22,402 bases of DNA from Bacteroidales bacterium (GCA_035353855.1 DAOQAK010000062.1:1-22402), one strand, 5' to 3'. Shown: positions 7,761 through 16,609, counted from the first letter of the stretch. Notes: generated by a model from the sequence alone, not told the origin. Translations and numbers: made by a program.

Positions 7761-7905
7761 ATAAAGTAAACTAGAATAAAAATAGAATCTCTCTATTGAT
7801 AGACGTAGACGATTTTCCATATCTGCCCCCATATACAACGTTGCTACAATCACCTTTCGGTTATCGCATCATAGTAATAAAAAACATTATGAACTTTCGT
7901 CATAA
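7731..7905 (-). ncRNA. Possible structured leader or small RNA upstream of patatin
   Basis: The 252-nt gap before the patatin gene has several consecutive hairpins on the minus strand. TTATGAC-GAAA-GTTCATAA (7905-7887) has a GNRA loop and one bulge. A helix at 7867-7846 has arms GCGATAACC and GGTGATTGT, another GAAA loop and one A-G mismatch. AATAGA-GAGAT-TCTATT spans 7797-7781. The terminator closes the segment at 7731-7760. Between the second and third hairpins lies a G-rich segment around GGGGGCAGATATGG (about 7830-7817). The segment does not match a riboswitch I can name. The 5' end is uncertain because the nearest promoter box (7906-7913) directly abuts the first hairpin. It could be a free small RNA, a riboswitch-like attenuator, or only the operon's 3' end. 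Confidence 0.4.
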
Positions 7906-7913
7906 CAAAAATA
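7906..7913 (-). promoter_or_regulatory. Putative -7 box for the leader RNA
   Basis: The minus strand reads TATTTTTG, a match to TAnnTTTG, just before the first GAAA hairpin. No TTTG -33 element is found about 20 nt upstream; that stretch instead holds the AT-only dyad AATAAAAATTTTATT. The promoter call is therefore weak, but a start near 7902 would give a transcript of about 170 nt ending at the terminator. Confidence 0.3.
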
Positions 7914-7953
7914 AAATTTTTATTAATATGAAGAACGTTTTGTAAAAAAAAAA

Positions 7954-10095
7954 TTAAAAAATTCTGTCTTTATTTACACTATAAAAATAAGGCAATGCAA
8001 AATCGGCAATAACATTCTTGCCATCATGCAATAAAATAAATGTACCGCCTTTATACACTCCGCCAAGATATTCCAATCCTTTAATTTCCGATAATGAAAT
8101 CTCATTTAAAGGTTCTGACTTTGTATATAATCCAACCAAATCATCTCGCAAATCAAAGATTTTATATTCATTGATATGATTTTTTATAAAGTCGTACGAA
8201 CCAGCTGTAGCCGAGTTTGTAGTTGTTGTAGCCTCGCCAGTTGTGGCTGCTTTAACTTTTGTAGTCTTATATGATTTGGAATTGAACTCAGGAGAAATAA
8301 TAAGGTTGCAATATGCATTCACATCGTCCAATACTTTTTTAACATTAGGGACATCACGATAAGATGTCTGTGTGAAGGTTTGTTTTATTTTGTCGAGATT
8401 TACAGCAATATTCGATAATACTTTATCACTTCCCTGTTTTTTTATCTCTTCGTTTACTGCTTCAACAAATAATTTATATTTATCAGTAAATAGTTCAAAA
8501 TTGTTTTTAAATCCCTGCCATGCCTGGTTTGTAATATCAACTTTCAATAATTGCACCGGGATATCCAATTGTTTAACCAGGTTACTCAGGTAATCATAAG
8601 TTTTATTAATTGATAGCCCCAAGTGCCCCTCGATCCTGTAGAAAGGATAATCATTGAGGTTGAGTATAAACTCTGTTTTATAATTTTCAGGTTTCGATAA
8701 ATCGCTCCAGTAATAATTATAAACCATATCGAGCGATGAGTCCAGGTCATGTGCATGCCAGTTTTGAAGTAGCGAATCGTTTCTTTGTAATTCCAGAATG
8801 TGATAATAATATGGGATCGAACGGTTGCCAAGTTTTTCTGAAAAGCCTTTACAGGGAATTATTTTTATACATTTCGAAACATCTTTTATTTCTGATACTT
8901 TAGTGTTCTCAAAGATTATTTTTATGTTTTCTAAAAATTTTCTTGTAAATGAGTAATTCGATTTTATCAGTTCAGCGATTAAAGCGGATAATTTTTTCCC
9001 CGGAATGAATTGCTTAAAGAGCGCGGCAATCCTCAGATACAACTTTGCCAAAATAATTTTATCGGCATTGTACTGCTCATTATTTTCTGTTTCAGTAAAA
9101 GTATACCTGTAAATATCATTCTGCACATATGGAATAGCGCCAAGTACAAGCAAAAGGTCTTTTCGCGACGCAGAAGAAAAAGTATATTTATGAATAAAAT
9201 TATTATATGCATTTACGAATTCATTCACCGCTGCCTGAATATCATTAAAAGAAGAAAGATAATATATCATAAAATCGCCGGAAATGGATTTATGAAATAT
9301 TTTCAATGCGTTTTTCAATTGCGTGTTCTCATGAGGCAACAGTGTGGAAACTTCTTCAGTGGTATGTTTTAAAAAATTTTCAAGCAAATTCATATTGACA
9401 TCAACCAATGTTTGTGTAGCTTTATTAAAAGCAGTAACACTTTTTATTTCGGAGATATGTGAAAGTTTTTGAATTTTCAAATAATTCAATTCGGAATAGT
9501 ATGAATTAATTTTCTCAAGCACTGATAAATCCATCAGTACCGGGCGATAAATAATATTATCGTACGAGCTGTTTATGTTGCAATCGCTGGGATTACAGTT
9601 AAACGAAGTTTCTCTTAATAAATCCACCACGAGAGCCAATCCGTATTTTGAAAATTCGGATTGCGGGATATTAATTGATTTAACTATATCGCTGTTGGGA
9701 ATTATTTTTTTCGATTTAATTTCATCAGCAGTAAAAAGCAAATATTTAATTCCTGAAAAAGAATTATATATTTTTTTCTCAGCATTCAATATATCGCTAT
9801 CAGCAATATAATCGGAATATAGCACCATATATTCATAGGCAACCGCTTTAGGGAATGAAACCGAATAGCCATCAGAAGTTACGCCAAACCCGGGATTCAC
9901 AGTAACCTTGGTAAGTTTGCTGCTTGCATTTATTGTGTTGTCAAAATCCAGCCCGCTGATAATTCCGCTACCAATCATTTTTGAACGGGTTAATCGTTCC
10001 TGTTCTTCGACATAAGAAAATGAATTGTTTAAATCTTCGCTGGTCAGGAATTGACTTGTCCGGTAATATGGATATTTAAATATTTTCTGTTCCAT
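7954..10095 (-). CDS. eCIS-associated 713-residue protein, probable baseplate or fibre component
   Basis: This is the last gene of the injection-system operon. Residues about 10-80 carry a module I recognise from proteins encoded in eCIS loci: YRTSQFLTSEDLN, then EEQERLTRSKMIGSGIISGL, then VTVNPGFGVTSDGYSVS. The same pattern of 'place, call-back, then beta strand with SPG-like turn' occurs in phage baseplate and fibre-like proteins. The middle is mostly alpha-helical and unfamiliar to me. A threonine/alanine-rich linker at about 608-632 separates a C-terminal domain of about 80 residues (from YDFIKNHINEYK to the end). There are no membrane segments and no signal peptide. The gene is separated from the baseplate gene before it by a 309-nt repeat-filled spacer. 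A structural role is inferred from context and the N-terminal module. The exact position in the particle is unknown. Confidence 0.65.
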   Translation of the reverse strand: MEQKIFKYPYYRTSQFLTSEDLNNSFSYVEEQERLTRSKMIGSGIISGLDFDNTINASSKLTKVTVNPGFGVTSDGYSVSFPKAVAYEYMVLYSDYIADSDILNAEKKIYNSFSGIKYLLFTADEIKSKKIIPNSDIVKSINIPQSEFSKYGLALVVDLLRETSFNCNPSDCNINSSYDNIIYRPVLMDLSVLEKINSYYSELNYLKIQKLSHISEIKSVTAFNKATQTLVDVNMNLLENFLKHTTEEVSTLLPHENTQLKNALKIFHKSISGDFMIYYLSSFNDIQAAVNEFVNAYNNFIHKYTFSSASRKDLLLVLGAIPYVQNDIYRYTFTETENNEQYNADKIILAKLYLRIAALFKQFIPGKKLSALIAELIKSNYSFTRKFLENIKIIFENTKVSEIKDVSKCIKIIPCKGFSEKLGNRSIPYYYHILELQRNDSLLQNWHAHDLDSSLDMVYNYYWSDLSKPENYKTEFILNLNDYPFYRIEGHLGLSINKTYDYLSNLVKQLDIPVQLLKVDITNQAWQGFKNNFELFTDKYKLFVEAVNEEIKKQGSDKVLSNIAVNLDKIKQTFTQTSYRDVPNVKKVLDDVNAYCNLIISPEFNSKSYKTTKVKAATTGEATTTTNSATAGSYDFIKNHINEYKIFDLRDDLVGLYTKSEPLNEISLSEIKGLEYLGGVYKGGTFILLHDGKNVIADFALPYFYSVNKDRIF

Positions 10096-10216
10096 TTTAA
10101 AAAAATGTTTGTTGTTTTGTTATTGAGTTTTTTCTAAAGTTTGTCCTATTATTACTGTTCGTGCTTATTGAGTTCTTAGTTTGATTCACTACTTTTTAAT
10201 TTTATTTTTTATTTTA

Positions 10217-10287
10217 CTTGTCAGTCTTCGATGAACTCAGACTGACCGATGAACTCAGACTGACCGATGAACTCAGACTGGCAAGTT
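10217..10287. repeat. Hairpin with internal 18-bp tandem triplication
   Basis: Three 18-bp copies of GATGAACTCAGACTGACC lie at 10231-10248, 10249-10266 and 10267-10283, the last ending in GGC. They are enclosed by inverted arms ACTTGTCAGTCT (10217-10228) and AGACTGGCAAGT (10276-10287). The left arm's GTCAGTCT is also a perfect complement of AGACTGAC at 10240-10247, so the simple unit is a hairpin that has grown by repeat expansion. It sits in the 309-nt spacer 10096-10404, whose remaining 3' part (10096-10216) is plain AT-rich sequence. Confidence 0.8.
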
Positions 10288-10300
10288 TTATTAATTAATT

Positions 10301-10353
10301 TATACCGATACGGAACAGATTTGCATTTTTCTTATTTTGTTCCTATCGGTATA
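10301..10353. repeat. Long inverted repeat in the baseplate spacer
   Basis: The left arm (10301-10317) reads TATACCGATACGGAACA. The right arm (10338-10353) is TGTTCCTATCGGTATA. The two pair over 16 bp with a single extra base in the left arm and a 20-nt loop. No T-tract follows on either strand, so it is not an obvious terminator. It may be an RNA processing or stability element within the operon message, or a REP/MITE-like intergenic repeat. Confidence 0.7.
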
Positions 10354-10356
10354 ACT

Positions 10357-10396
10357 CGTTCTAATCAAATTTGCTTTTGCATTCTTAATAAGAACG
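10357..10396. repeat. Third inverted repeat of the spacer
   Basis: CGTTCTAAT (10357-10365) faces ATAAGAACG (10388-10396), with 9-bp arms and one mismatch. It abuts the 10301-10353 hairpin and ends 9 nt before the stop codon of the Afp12-like gene. On the minus strand it would be the first structure after that stop. Confidence 0.5.
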
Positions 10397-10404
10397 ATTA
10401 CATA

Positions 10405-12996
10405 TTATGGTTTTTTCTTTTTTATTGTTTTTGTTTTTGTAATAACTGTTGCTTTTGTTGTTTTCTTTTTAAGTGTTGGTAAAACCACTTCCCCTTCAAA
10501 CGCCCAGTTCTGGTTACTGCCTCCTGCAAGAGCAGTGTTATCCAATATTACAGGAGTTTGTTTTACATTACCTGAAATAAAATCAAAAGGTTCATCCAAT
10601 ATTGATGGAGGATACATATTATTTAATGACGACAATGTTGCTACTGCATCGTTCAATGCTTTTTTATATGCAGAAATAATGGTCTTCACATTTTTATTCC
10701 CGGGGCTGAAAAGTTTATTCAATTGTGTGATGAAAGCTTCATAATTTGTTTCCATTTCAAACATTTGTCTTGGATTTATCCAGCAAATTTTTAATGCCAC
10801 ATGAGCGGGCATTTCAGTACGGATCTTTTGTTCCACAAAACGTCTGAACTCCATTCTCCCTGAAATATTAAGCCATCCGGGAACTACAACTGTAGCTTTC
10901 ATGGAATACGGATCTTTAATGATTTTGTCAATGTTGGCATCAAAAATATTTCCATAATACAGTTTCAGGAATTCCTGTTTGGGACTTATAGTATCGCTGT
11001 ATAATGGGCGGAAAAGAATATGTTCATAAATATGCAACCCGAAAGTTTTATTAAAATCTTCTTTGCTGTTGTTTTTAAAAATAATCTTATCAGGATTATC
11101 CGTTACAATTTCGGGCGCTAATAAACGGTTCACATTATTGGCATTTACTCCCAAAGCCTTGCTGATCCGGAATTCGAGCATGTTATAATTCCGCATGGAA
11201 AGAGGATGTGTATAATCAATAGCATGTGAACGATTGCCACTTATTTCGGGATAATGTTTTAAAAAATCTTTTTTATCGTGAATGATTTCATTGTTTCCCG
11301 GTTGAGAATATGACGAGCCTTCGGAATCCTGTATAAATTTAAAAATCGTATAATCAACAAATTTTTCATTGAAACGCGCCAGCAAATTATCGAGCAAGCG
11401 GTTGCGCCTGTCTTTCTCTAAATGTTCGGGCTCAAGAATTTGTAACTGGTATTTGCTGTAATCGGACAATAATTTATCGAAATCATAAATTTCAGAATCA
11501 GTCAACTGTTTATAATGATAGGTAGGCTCGGCTTCTTTATCGCGCCAGGAAAGAAGGTTTTTAACATCATTAAGTTGCGCCAGGTAATCGGCGAGCAGCT
11601 GATCGAAAAATAAAAGATATGCTTTTAATTGTAAACGCTGTGCTTTACGCAAATCGCTTTCACTATCCGAAATTCCTTCCCTGCCTACCATGTATGCTTT
11701 CGGAAATTCATCCTGTATGGAAATATAATTATCCAGCTCACGATTGTTTCCTGTTGGTAATGGCAGATCATTTACAAAACCTTCCGGCTCTTCCGAAAAA
11801 TCAATCACATCGGTAATCCTGTATTTTTTTTCCGGCGTAGCAAGAAAATAAATCATCCCTTTACGGAAAATAATTTTATTCAACCTGTCAGCCGGTTCAT
11901 CATTGATATCAAAACTAAAACGGAAAGATGAAGTTTTTTCATTATTCAGATGCAGACACGATTTATTAATATTTTCGCTGTTATCATCGTTGTATTTGTT
12001 GGTGAACTGAATACTGCGGATATTCAGCACTCCGTCAATATCCATAATAATATTTATCAGGTCGGAAGTGTGAAGTACTTTTTTACGATCAAAGGCATCG
12101 AGCTCATCATAATCAATAAAACCCCTTGTTACCGGGCTTCCCTGAAATATCTGTTCAATGGTTTTTCCTTTATCGAGCAGTTGCTGATATGTATAAAGCT
12201 TAATAGAAGGATTTACATATTCATAAATTCTTTTGTAAATTTCCAATAGAACTTCTTCTTCTTTCGCGTTTGGTTTTAATTCAATATCGCTGCAAATGCC
12301 TACAGGGACTTCATTCAGGATAGTGATTTCATCAAAGTCTTCGCAAATATTACGATGACTCATCAGGATACTTTGAATATAGTTCTTATAACATTCCTTA
12401 TAGTTTTCGGAGTTAACAGGCAACTTAATATTTTTCTTGTACGCTTTTAGCGTTTCAAAAATATCTTCATGAACTTCTTTGATCACTTTATAATCTTCCA
12501 GTTCAATTTTTACTTTATAAAGTCCTTTTAACTTGAGTGCACCCTGTGAATTTGCGCTGACAAAAACATTGGTATTTGTTTTTGAGTCAAAACCGATGGC
12601 AGGAGTATACACTTCGTTATCTTCGGTTTCAAACCAAATATTTCTTACGCCGGGAACTTTATCAATGATGAGTTTCCTGAAATCGTTAATTGTAATAGGA
12701 TGTGAAGTAAGAATTTTATCAGCGGAGTAAAAAGCATTTTTCATTTCAGGACCTTTAGCTCCGGCAGGTGTAAGTATATCCTGGATATCAAATGATGTAC
12801 GGTATCCCAGATCGGTTAATGCGTAACATAATAATTCAAGAATAGTAACACCCGGATCATGTACGTTGTAATCGGTCCAGTATTTTCTGCCAAGTTTTTG
12901 AATATAATCTAACCCGTAGCTTCGAAGCAGATTATAATCTTCGGCTTCAATCCTTGCAGGATTTTTTTCTATAGTATAATCTTCGCTTGCTAACAT
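10405..12996 (-). CDS. Baseplate wedge protein, Afp12-like
   Basis: This 863-residue protein belongs to the second large baseplate family of contractile injection systems. The diagnostic N-terminus is at 22-67: NLLRSYGLDYIQKLGRKYW then TDYNVHDPGVTILELLCYALTDLGYRT. The NVHDPGVTILEL block is the hallmark of this family. A later segment (LLFFDQLLADYLAQLNDVKNLLSWR, about residue 450) is a helix typical of Bacteroidota versions. The last 25 or so residues are a lysine/threonine-rich tail (KKKTTKATVITKTKTIKKKKP) that looks disordered. Its start codon overlaps the stop of the upstream baseplate gene by 7 nt, indicating translational coupling and a 1:1 partnership, as expected for a wedge heterodimer. 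Confidence 0.85.
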   Translation of the reverse strand: MLASEDYTIEKNPARIEAEDYNLLRSYGLDYIQKLGRKYWTDYNVHDPGVTILELLCYALTDLGYRTSFDIQDILTPAGAKGPEMKNAFYSADKILTSHPITINDFRKLIIDKVPGVRNIWFETEDNEVYTPAIGFDSKTNTNVFVSANSQGALKLKGLYKVKIELEDYKVIKEVHEDIFETLKAYKKNIKLPVNSENYKECYKNYIQSILMSHRNICEDFDEITILNEVPVGICSDIELKPNAKEEEVLLEIYKRIYEYVNPSIKLYTYQQLLDKGKTIEQIFQGSPVTRGFIDYDELDAFDRKKVLHTSDLINIIMDIDGVLNIRSIQFTNKYNDDNSENINKSCLHLNNEKTSSFRFSFDINDEPADRLNKIIFRKGMIYFLATPEKKYRITDVIDFSEEPEGFVNDLPLPTGNNRELDNYISIQDEFPKAYMVGREGISDSESDLRKAQRLQLKAYLLFFDQLLADYLAQLNDVKNLLSWRDKEAEPTYHYKQLTDSEIYDFDKLLSDYSKYQLQILEPEHLEKDRRNRLLDNLLARFNEKFVDYTIFKFIQDSEGSSYSQPGNNEIIHDKKDFLKHYPEISGNRSHAIDYTHPLSMRNYNMLEFRISKALGVNANNVNRLLAPEIVTDNPDKIIFKNNSKEDFNKTFGLHIYEHILFRPLYSDTISPKQEFLKLYYGNIFDANIDKIIKDPYSMKATVVVPGWLNISGRMEFRRFVEQKIRTEMPAHVALKICWINPRQMFEMETNYEAFITQLNKLFSPGNKNVKTIISAYKKALNDAVATLSSLNNMYPPSILDEPFDFISGNVKQTPVILDNTALAGGSNQNWAFEGEVVLPTLKKKTTKATVITKTKTIKKKKP

Positions 12997-15900
12997 ATTC
13001 CTTCGGTACTTATTTTATGATTTTCTGATGATGTAAGAATTATATTTTCTTTTGAACCGCTAATGGCTTCACTACATTCTACAGAATTATTCTTCACTTC
13101 AAAAGTTGATATATAATCAATGTAAGGTCGTTCTTCAATAAAATTAATTATCTGCGATTTGTATATTGTTCCACCAAATGAAGGAACCTTTTCACTGTTG
13201 TTCATCCAGGGTGCAATGAATGATTTTATATCTTCATTCAGTTGATTGGCATAATATGTTTTATCATCGTAACCACTTGCCAGTTTTACATCACATTTAA
13301 TGGTGAGCCTTTCATATTCGGGGCTGTTGACATTGATTGTTACAAACGGCGAAACATAAGCAGAAAGAAAAGTTTTAACTTCTTCAATCAATGATTTGCT
13401 TACACGCGGCTGCAACGGGTTTTTCTGATTTATTTTTGTTGTATCGGGAAGTAAAATGATATACACATTTCCGGGTGAATATTCAAACTCCGTATCGGTA
13501 TGAGGTATACATTTAACCTTTAAAATAGAAGGAAAATATTCCAGTATCAATCTTTCGTAATCCCAAATATTCCATGAGCGGTCTTTATGCCGTAACCGTT
13601 CACTGATACGGGTATAAAAATTCTCATTTATTTCTTTTGCTCTTCCACCATAGGAATTATAAGGTTGAGAAACTTTTTTAATTCCTGTGATTTTTTTATC
13701 AAGTTTGGTAATTGTATTTGCAGCAATTCCATTTTCAAGATGTGAAGTTTCATTATCACAATTATCGAAAACCGCTTCCACAGCCTGTGTACAAACATTA
13801 TCAAGTGCAGGAAAAGCATCACTGTCATATGGAACAATTGCTTTTAGCCATATCAGTCCATCAGGCATTACATAATGTTTACTGATAGCATTGGAATTCA
13901 AATTAAATTTTATTATTCCCGAACCGGAGAATCTTTGAGTTGAATCCTGCAACAGGTCGCTGTTCTCGAACTTTATCCATGTATCATTATAAAGATAATA
14001 CCACTTGGGTTTATTATCGTCGGTAATGGTTTTATCAAAATTCCCGGAATTATTTTCCATGCGGAAATACAAACTTACTGTTTCGGCGCTTTGAATATTG
14101 CCAAGCCCAATGAGTAACTGCCCTTCATCGTCAAATGCTGGAACCAGCGATTCGGGGTTAGTTAATTTTTCATTTCCGAAAGGATGAATTTGAAATACCT
14201 GGTTTTCGCAGTAATCAATTTTTGCTGATGATGTATATTCAATATTCAGACTATTGAACTCAGGAGTATAAGGCTGTTCGGGAATTGCATAATTGCTTAC
14301 AAATTTCCCTTCCATGTTTAACAAAGCCACAGCAAATAATTTTGAAAATTTACTATGACCGAAATCATAACCCAGTTCAATTTTTATAAATCCCGATTTA
14401 ATGCTATGGTCAAATGAAACCGGTGTATCGTATGAAAACGCACCCGAAAGTTGCTCGTCTAAACTTTCTGTTTTAAAAACATTATGATTGTCTTTTCGCT
14501 GCAACATCATATCCCGCGAAGGGTCATAACGGACATCCGTAGCATAATCATTGCCTTTATTCAATTTTAAAGGTTTCCATTTTCCATTATCGAGAATAGA
14601 GACTTTACCGGGAGGATGACCGGGAGTAAAATCATCGAATTGATGTATATTGAAATATTTTTTCCTGTCTTCTATACTACCCGGGAAAAGTGAAGCAAGT
14701 GCATCGTTATATGTGTGATAATGTTTATCAATACGTCCGGGCAGACCTTTCCAGCTTAATGCAATATTAAATGAACGCAGGTATTTATTAAAAATATCAT
14801 TGCTCCCGATATATAAAACCGATTTGTTTTTTACCGGCTGTGTGCCGAAAGGCAGGAATGGCTTGGTATTATCAACCACTCCCAAATCGTTTTGCATCAA
14901 CAGGTTTTTTGCTCCGCTTACCTGGACAATAATATTTTTTATTTTTTCGGAAGTTATCGAATTAAAAGTATGATATGAATCATTTATATATGCTGCTTCA
15001 TTTTTTAGAGTAAACCGAATTACAGGATGAGTCGTATTCAGTCCTGCCAAATGCACGTCTTCGCTGTATGGTAACACTGCAGGCAAACCTGTACCAATCT
15101 TTATTAAAAGGTAAAAAGGACTATTTTTTTCATCGGTATAATTATCATTAGCTTCCAGCTTTGCTTCGGTCCATCCTTTTTCAGATGTGTATTCAACAGT
15201 CAATCCTTCCGTATTGATTGAACTGACATTATTGAATTCTACTGTTATCCTTCGTTTTCCTTCTTTAAGGTTTAATACAGGTGAAGCGATTGCAAAACCA
15301 ATATTTGCTTTTGTGTTTTGATTTGCATCGGAACCAAATGGCAGCCATCCTGCTGCAATTCCGTTTTCAATTACAGCGTTGTCAGTAGGCGCATCTGTTG
15401 AAGCATATATACCTAAAATTTTTGATGCGGAATTTTTCTTAACATAAATACTTTTCAATGATTCAACCTTTGCTTTGTTAACGACTAAATCATTTTCGGT
15501 TTTATAATAAAGTGTTTTCCCGTTTGCATCTTTGCCAGCAATTAAATCTGTTCCGGCAGAAACCATTACCTGTCCGGAATTTTTTTCTGTTTCAAAAATT
15601 ACTGCAACTTTATCGGCTTCTTCATCACGAAGCTTGAGTTGTAAAATATTCTGGTAATAAAAATTTAAATGTTTTTCGGTTAATGTATTCAGGTTTTCCT
15701 GGGCAATATTGAATATTCGTAAAAATGCCAGAAACAAAGCAAGATGTGGTGATGTAGATGCTTTTGTCTCTAATTCTTCAATGGTAGTGAATTTAACTTT
15801 CTTCGTGGTGTAATCATAAATTTCTTCAAAAAAGTTTTGCCAGTTACCGTCTTCAATATTCAGGTCGTTACAGTATTTAACATACTTTGCATATTCGGCT

Positions 15901-16034
15901 GATTGCTTTACCAAATCGGTAAGCGAGCGTTCATCCAGTTTGATGTAATCGCTTTTCAAAGCATCGGGAAAACGCTCGGACTGATATGTTCCTTCTCTTT
16001 TTAAAGGATGTGGTATCTTGATACCATTGCTCAT
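12990..16034 (-). CDS. Baseplate wedge protein, J/gp6-like (Afp11-like)
   Basis: This 1014-residue protein is the larger wedge subunit. It would surround the spike and join it to the sheath trigger. The conserved baseplate-J region is near residues 800-840: FYTRISERLRHKDRSWNIWD followed by YERLILEYFPSILKVKC. Downstream of it are the beta-rich segments SPGNVYIILLPD and FVTINVNSPEYERLTIKCDV seen in Afp11/gp6 homologues. The N-terminal 130 residues are helical and the central part is beta-rich. The length is at the upper end of the family. The gene follows the gp25 gene after a 138-nt AT-rich spacer in which I see no clear hairpin. It overlaps the next gene by 7 nt. Confidence 0.85.
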   Translation of the reverse strand: MSNGIKIPHPLKREGTYQSERFPDALKSDYIKLDERSLTDLVKQSAEYAKYVKYCNDLNIEDGNWQNFFEEIYDYTTKKVKFTTIEELETKASTSPHLALFLAFLRIFNIAQENLNTLTEKHLNFYYQNILQLKLRDEEADKVAVIFETEKNSGQVMVSAGTDLIAGKDANGKTLYYKTENDLVVNKAKVESLKSIYVKKNSASKILGIYASTDAPTDNAVIENGIAAGWLPFGSDANQNTKANIGFAIASPVLNLKEGKRRITVEFNNVSSINTEGLTVEYTSEKGWTEAKLEANDNYTDEKNSPFYLLIKIGTGLPAVLPYSEDVHLAGLNTTHPVIRFTLKNEAAYINDSYHTFNSITSEKIKNIIVQVSGAKNLLMQNDLGVVDNTKPFLPFGTQPVKNKSVLYIGSNDIFNKYLRSFNIALSWKGLPGRIDKHYHTYNDALASLFPGSIEDRKKYFNIHQFDDFTPGHPPGKVSILDNGKWKPLKLNKGNDYATDVRYDPSRDMMLQRKDNHNVFKTESLDEQLSGAFSYDTPVSFDHSIKSGFIKIELGYDFGHSKFSKLFAVALLNMEGKFVSNYAIPEQPYTPEFNSLNIEYTSSAKIDYCENQVFQIHPFGNEKLTNPESLVPAFDDEGQLLIGLGNIQSAETVSLYFRMENNSGNFDKTITDDNKPKWYYLYNDTWIKFENSDLLQDSTQRFSGSGIIKFNLNSNAISKHYVMPDGLIWLKAIVPYDSDAFPALDNVCTQAVEAVFDNCDNETSHLENGIAANTITKLDKKITGIKKVSQPYNSYGGRAKEINENFYTRISERLRHKDRSWNIWDYERLILEYFPSILKVKCIPHTDTEFEYSPGNVYIILLPDTTKINQKNPLQPRVSKSLIEEVKTFLSAYVSPFVTINVNSPEYERLTIKCDVKLASGYDDKTYYANQLNEDIKSFIAPWMNNSEKVPSFGGTIYKSQIINFIEERPYIDYISTFEVKNNSVECSEAISGSKENIILTSSENHKISTEGIC

Positions 16035-16172
16035 ATTATGTGTTTTCTATTATTTAATTTAATTTTATTTAGTGCCTGAAGTTTATAAAGTTATTTGATT
16101 ATTGAGTTATTTGTTTTCGTTTTTCACTTTTAATTTTTCACTCTTAACTTTATTTTTTTCTAAGTACTATTT

Positions 16173-16583
16173 TTATTTCACTAACGTTCCTTCTTCCAGA
16201 TAAAATGGATAAACCAAATTATGTCTTGTATTTGTAGCCCTTATAGTGTATTTCACTTCAATTAAAATATTGCCTTCTTCTGCTAGTGCCGATAAAATAA
16301 CGTCATCCGGTTTTACGCGGGGTTCATAATAAAAAATAGAAGTAAATACCAGGTCTTTGATATACGTTTTCAAAGCTGTATCAATAGGTTCAAAAAGAAG
16401 CACATCTAAATTACAGCCGTATTTAGGTTGCATCAGTCGTTCGCCAACCCTAGTTGCCAGCAAAACTTCAAGACTGTTCTTTATGTCTTCTTCATCAGAA
16501 ATTGTTTTTACCGTTTTTTCTGTTTTCGAAAACTGCGGAGGAAAACTCCATCCGGTACCTAAAAAAGAATTTATTTCATCCAT
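16173..16583 (-). CDS. Baseplate protein of the gp25 family (Afp9-like)
   Basis: The 136-residue product matches the short gp25/GPW family that binds the wedge and nucleates the sheath. Key features are LGTGWSFPPQF near the start (8-18), RVGERLMQPKYGCNLDVLLFEP at about 45-66, and the conserved YYEPRV at 90-95, containing the EPR triplet. The length fits the family (about 120-150). The gene starts 26 nt after the spike gene stops. In Afp-type clusters gp25 usually has a PAAR gene as neighbour, and none is present here. Confidence 0.92.
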   Translation of the reverse strand: MDEINSFLGTGWSFPPQFSKTEKTVKTISDEEDIKNSLEVLLATRVGERLMQPKYGCNLDVLLFEPIDTALKTYIKDLVFTSIFYYEPRVKPDDVILSALAEEGNILIEVKYTIRATNTRHNLVYPFYLEEGTLVK

Positions 16584-16609
16584 AAATTTATTGTCTCAAT
16601 TTTTTAAAC

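Noticed and set aside
10231..10283. Three direct repeats as a CRISPR array
   Set aside because: The 18-bp copies are contiguous with no spacers and sit inside a larger hairpin, so they are a tandem repeat.
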